Positions 61,749 to 64,000 of a stretch of DNA of 64,000 bases are shown here, in pieces (the stretch's first letter is position 1; every line of letters starts with the position of its first letter). Location: NCBI GenBank assembly GCA_019058445.1, contig JAHPZA010000010.1:372001-436000 (forward strand), read 5' to 3'. The stretch is from Promethearchaeota archaeon. Lineage in GTDB: Archaea > Asgardarchaeota > Lokiarchaeia > Sigyniarchaeales > SOKP01. The translations under genes were made by a program, and so were the position numbers. The notes beneath the pieces were generated by a model. That model was not told where the DNA came from, did not search any database, and was given only the letters and a program-made list of their open reading frames with translations.

Positions 61749-62261
61749 TTATCCTTCTTCAAATTCCTGTGCAGCCCACCACTCTGCACCATCTTCATAC
61801 CAATCAGGCCAATCTTTTAGCCAAGGTGCTATATGAACATCTCGAACTCTGTCACAAATCGGAAAATAGGCTTTAAGATCAACAATAGGAGTGCCATCAA
61901 ACGCGTCAATATATGGAACTTTTACAAATCCCTCATCTTGATTGACTTCCATTATATTTACTGTAGTTATTGCGATAGGATTGGGACGATACTCTGCTCT
62001 TGTAGCAAATACTCCTGTAGTAGGAGAATCTTCTCCGTAAGGAGGTGTTGTTTCTACTACACTTCTTGCTTCTTTGTTATCATTTTTATCAGCCCACCAG
62101 AATACAATTACATGACTAAATTTATCTAATTCTTTTAGTCCTGCTCGGTATGGCTTTGCTATATCAATGAAATAGTTAGAATTCATTGGATCTACTCCTT
62201 CTACTCTAACATGACCTATTGGCTTTAAATTAATTACCTTTTGTGAACTATCCATACACAT
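61749..62261 (-). CDS. TrmO/TsaA-family tRNA methyltransferase
   Basis: The SAM-binding beta-barrel of the TsaA family. Marks: LKPIGHVRVE at the N-terminus, FSHVIVFWWADKND, GVFATRAEYRPNPIAITTVNI (the key RPNPI motif) and the C-terminal VDLKAYFPICDRV. TrmO methylates N6-threonylcarbamoyladenosine at position 37 of ANN-decoding tRNAs. At 170 residues it has standard length. The first Met at 62261 or the Met at 62255 can be the start. Confidence 0.92.
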   Translation of the reverse strand: MCMDSSQKVINLKPIGHVRVEGVDPMNSNYFIDIAKPYRAGLKELDKFSHVIVFWWADKNDNKEARSVVETTPPYGEDSPTTGVFATRAEYRPNPIAITTVNIMEVNQDEGFVKVPYIDAFDGTPIVDLKAYFPICDRVRDVHIAPWLKDWPDWYEDGAEWWAAQEFEEG

Positions 62262-62306
62262 TATCCTCCAAAATTTTTACTTTATTCTTTAATTAAATCA
62301 AAAAAT

Positions 62307-62675
62307 TCAATCGGATTTAGAAAATCTCGTCGCAACGACATCAATTATTATTCCATACACAATACCAGCCCATAAATATGAAATTGCAGGCAAACCAGGA
62401 ATTATAACTAATATAACACTTATAATCGTTCCAAGAATTGCACCCCTAATGGCAGCATTACCATACTTGTTTTCAATGAATTTCATGTTTTCCGCATAGC
62501 CTATTATAAATCCTAAAATTAATCTATTATACCAAATATAAATTAAATATTCAATAGTTAGCCATTCTGCTGGAATAGGAGCTGTAGAAGTCGCCCATGC
62601 ACATATTGCTCCAAAAAATGCACCAATAATGAGCGCAATTATCATTCTTTTTATATCTATACCAATTTTTTCCAT
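62307..62675 (-). CDS. Small four-helix membrane protein, 122 residues
   Basis: Opens MEKIGIDIKRM, then four hydrophobic segments (about 11-28, 45-62, 75-92 and 98-114). It ends with SKSD. A truncated relative of its first half lies at 56418-56582. No functional residues are recognisable. It is the most upstream gene of the minus-strand group that continues through TrmO and the GNATs. Confidence 0.7.
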   Translation of the reverse strand: MEKIGIDIKRMIIALIIGAFFGAICAWATSTAPIPAEWLTIEYLIYIWYNRLILGFIIGYAENMKFIENKYGNAAIRGAILGTIISVILVIIPGLPAISYLWAGIVYGIIIDVVATRFSKSD

Positions 62676-62864
62676 ATCAAATTCCTTTATGTTGCTGTTT
62701 TTTCTTCTTTTAAACTATTTGATTGAATTAAAATTTAATGACTGTGATGAATAATGATGATTTAATATTTAATCTTTCCTATTTTTGTGGGAGTTTATTC
62801 ACTTTTTTTAGGAATATTTATATATGATTAATGCCATAATAGTATTATAGGAAGGTATATTTCG

Positions 62865-63401
62865 GTGAGAATTAAGATAGAACATAAAATTATTGAAAAA
62901 AAAAGTTTTATGTTTATTGGGTGTGTTTTTTACGGAGATCCGTTTCATTCTGCTAAGGAATGGACTATTGAAAATGAAATAGGTAAATTATGGGAGAGAT
63001 ATGGAGTATTACTTAAGAAATATTGGCGTTCATTAAGAAAATATTTTATAAATCCTAATATCAGTTATGAATTACATATAGAGCCTGAAGAGTATATTGA
63101 AACTAAAAATTATTATGTATTTACTGGAACAGAAATAAAAGAATATGAAGAGATGCCATTAGAAATGTTTGTCAAAATCCTTCCAACATCAAAATATCTT
63201 ATGTTTACAGCAAAAGCAATGGACTTTGACAGCGGAGAATATTATTTTAAAAATTGGTTACCGCAATCTAGCTATGAACAAGCATATCCCTATATAATTC
63301 AAGCCTATGATGCTCAACGTTTTAAAAGTCTCGAAGATAAAGAATCAGAAATTGACTGGTATATCCCAATAAAAAGTAAAAACTCGAGTGAAAAAAATTG
63401 A
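62865..63401 (+). CDS. GyrI-like effector-binding domain protein
   Basis: A 178-residue single-domain protein with the AraC-effector-type fold: KIIEKKSFMFIGCVFYGDPF opens it, the middle has ISYELHIEPEEYIETKNYYVFTGTEIKEYEEMPLEM, and SGEYYFKNWLPQSSYEQA...DIQAY-like residues complete it. It is more divergent than the 57779 protein. The GTG at 62865 is used as start because no ATG precedes the first strand. Its stop overlaps the TTG start of the ArsR-like gene by 4 bp (63398-63401), so the two are translationally coupled and the domain may sense a ligand for that regulator. Confidence 0.75.
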   Translation: MRIKIEHKIIEKKSFMFIGCVFYGDPFHSAKEWTIENEIGKLWERYGVLLKKYWRSLRKYFINPNISYELHIEPEEYIETKNYYVFTGTEIKEYEEMPLEMFVKILPTSKYLMFTAKAMDFDSGEYYFKNWLPQSSYEQAYPYIIQAYDAQRFKSLEDKESEIDWYIPIKSKNSSEKN

Positions 63402-63787
63402 TAGATGATAAATCATTGGATGATTTAAATAATGATTTAGGAGTTTGGTTTGAAGAGGTTTTATCTATAATAAAAGCTCTTGGAAATGATAACCGGCTGC
63501 AAGTGCTTTCTCTTCTACTAAGTAGCCAGCAGTCATTTCAATCGCTCATGAATTTTACAAATTTAAAAAAAACTGCCTTATCAAATCATCTGAATAAACT
63601 AATTGAAAATGGTTTAATTCTCAGAACGGATCACGGAGTATATAATATCACTTCAGATGGAATTTTATTTTTGAAGGCAATTTTAAATTCATATAAACAA
63701 TCAGATCATCAAAAAGAGCAAATAAGAACCTCAAGTGGATTAAAAATGTCAAACAAGTTTATTCAATCTTTTTTTAAGAAAAAGTAA
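63398..63787 (+). CDS. ArsR-family winged-helix regulator
   Basis: A 129-residue winged helix: LSIIKALGNDNRLQVLSLLLSSQQSFQSLMNFTNLKKTALSNHLNKLIENGLILRTDHGVYNITSDG is a complete ArsR DNA-binding domain. No Cys pair typical of metal-sensing members. Starts at TTG 63398, overlapping the upstream effector-domain gene by 4 bp. The two encoded proteins may form a ligand-sensing pair split over two chains, like the fused AraC-type regulators. A DsbA-like gene follows on the same strand. Confidence 0.88.
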   Translation: MIDDKSLDDLNNDLGVWFEEVLSIIKALGNDNRLQVLSLLLSSQQSFQSLMNFTNLKKTALSNHLNKLIENGLILRTDHGVYNITSDGILFLKAILNSYKQSDHQKEQIRTSSGLKMSNKFIQSFFKKK

Positions 63788-63909
63788 AAATTAGGCATTA
63801 GAAATAAGCCATTATATCCATTTAAGGCTTTAGAACTATAATCCTTATTTTTCCTAATTTTTATTAAAAGAAAATATAAAAACGTACACAACCTTCTTAA
63901 CCGTAAGCT

Positions 63910-64000
63910 ATGAGTCAAGAAAAGTTAAAAATAATTGTATACTCAGATTATATTTGTCCTTTTTGTTACATAGGTTATCATCGGATTGAAAAACTTAAAG
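63910..64000 (+). CDS. DsbA-family oxidoreductase, 3'-truncated by window edge
   Basis: Only the first 30 codons are present. They encode a thioredoxin-fold strand and the active site CPFC (YSDYICPFCYIGYHRIEKL), the opening typical of the DsbA/FrnE subgroup. The start ATG at 63910 follows a TATA-like stretch at about 63870-63880. No signal peptide, so a cytosolic FrnE-like role is likely. Confidence 0.8.
   Translation, partial: MSQEKLKIIVYSDYICPFCYIGYHRIEKLK

Overview
The window reads as a piece of an Asgard archaeal chromosome, most likely Lokiarchaeia. It is strongly AT-rich. It carries a Ras/Rab/Arf-type small GTPase, a eukaryote-like ubiquitin E1 of the UBA2/UBA3 type and a canonical E2. 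It also has a tRNA gene with bulge-helix-bulge introns, TrmB and Lrp regulators, a PDCD5-like protein and many TTG/GTG starts. The assignment rests on gene content only; no marker phylogeny was possible.

Layout. 1-7 kb: the tail of a Pro/Lys-rich coiled-coil protein, a PHP phosphoesterase, aspartate kinase, a small GTPase, and a RACo-like corrinoid-activating Fe-S/ASKHA protein co-transcribed with an unrecognised (possibly longin-like) protein. 7-15 kb: a 1653-residue protein built from about 14 units of TPR-like hairpin plus coiled coil, then the ubiquitin-type locus (E1 on +, HAD phosphatase and E2 on -). 15.3-20 kb: tRNA-Tyr with two introns, a Gfo/Idh oxidoreductase, a PDCD5-like protein, an N-acetylornithine carbamoyltransferase-like enzyme and an AcuC/class I HDAC-like deacetylase. 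20-27 kb: two secreted repeat proteins (beta-propeller and beta-helix) sharing one C-terminal anchor signature, a GNAT with a decayed copy nearby, a Cys-rich ferredoxin-like protein, and a gene interrupted by an in-frame stop. 27-30 kb: a decayed, repeat-bearing stretch where an unknown 542-residue protein lies between two 76-bp near-identical direct repeats.

32-41 kb is a coherent sugar or cyclic-polyol catabolism island: Gfo/Idh dehydrogenase, ThuA-like protein, Old Yellow Enzyme homologue, fumarate-reductase-type flavoprotein, SDR, FGGY (xylulokinase-like) kinase and a TrmB regulator. 42-51 kb is rich in regulators (Lrp, MarR, ArsR-like, two paralogous TrmB proteins) and redox enzymes (flavodoxin/ferredoxin EFR1 type, iron-sulfur flavoprotein, a second OYE). 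51-55 kb is an acyl-CoA dehydrogenase/ferredoxin-like cluster whose three transcription units share a conserved promoter/operator of about 42 bp, so they probably form one regulon. 55-64 kb is accessory in character: CPBP protease, Yip1 protein, small membrane proteins including a truncated paralogue, GyrI-like ligand-binding proteins, GNATs, TrmO, a tandem wHTH regulator, and the start of a DsbA-family oxidoreductase cut by the window end.

The strongest unusual items are the double-intron tRNA-Tyr with mutually exclusive splice motifs, the E1 with a large charged insertion, the giant periodic coiled-coil protein, the direct-repeat-bounded gene, and the three-copy promoter element. No CRISPR array, rRNA or transposase was found. 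All family assignments come from reading motifs by eye, without database searches.
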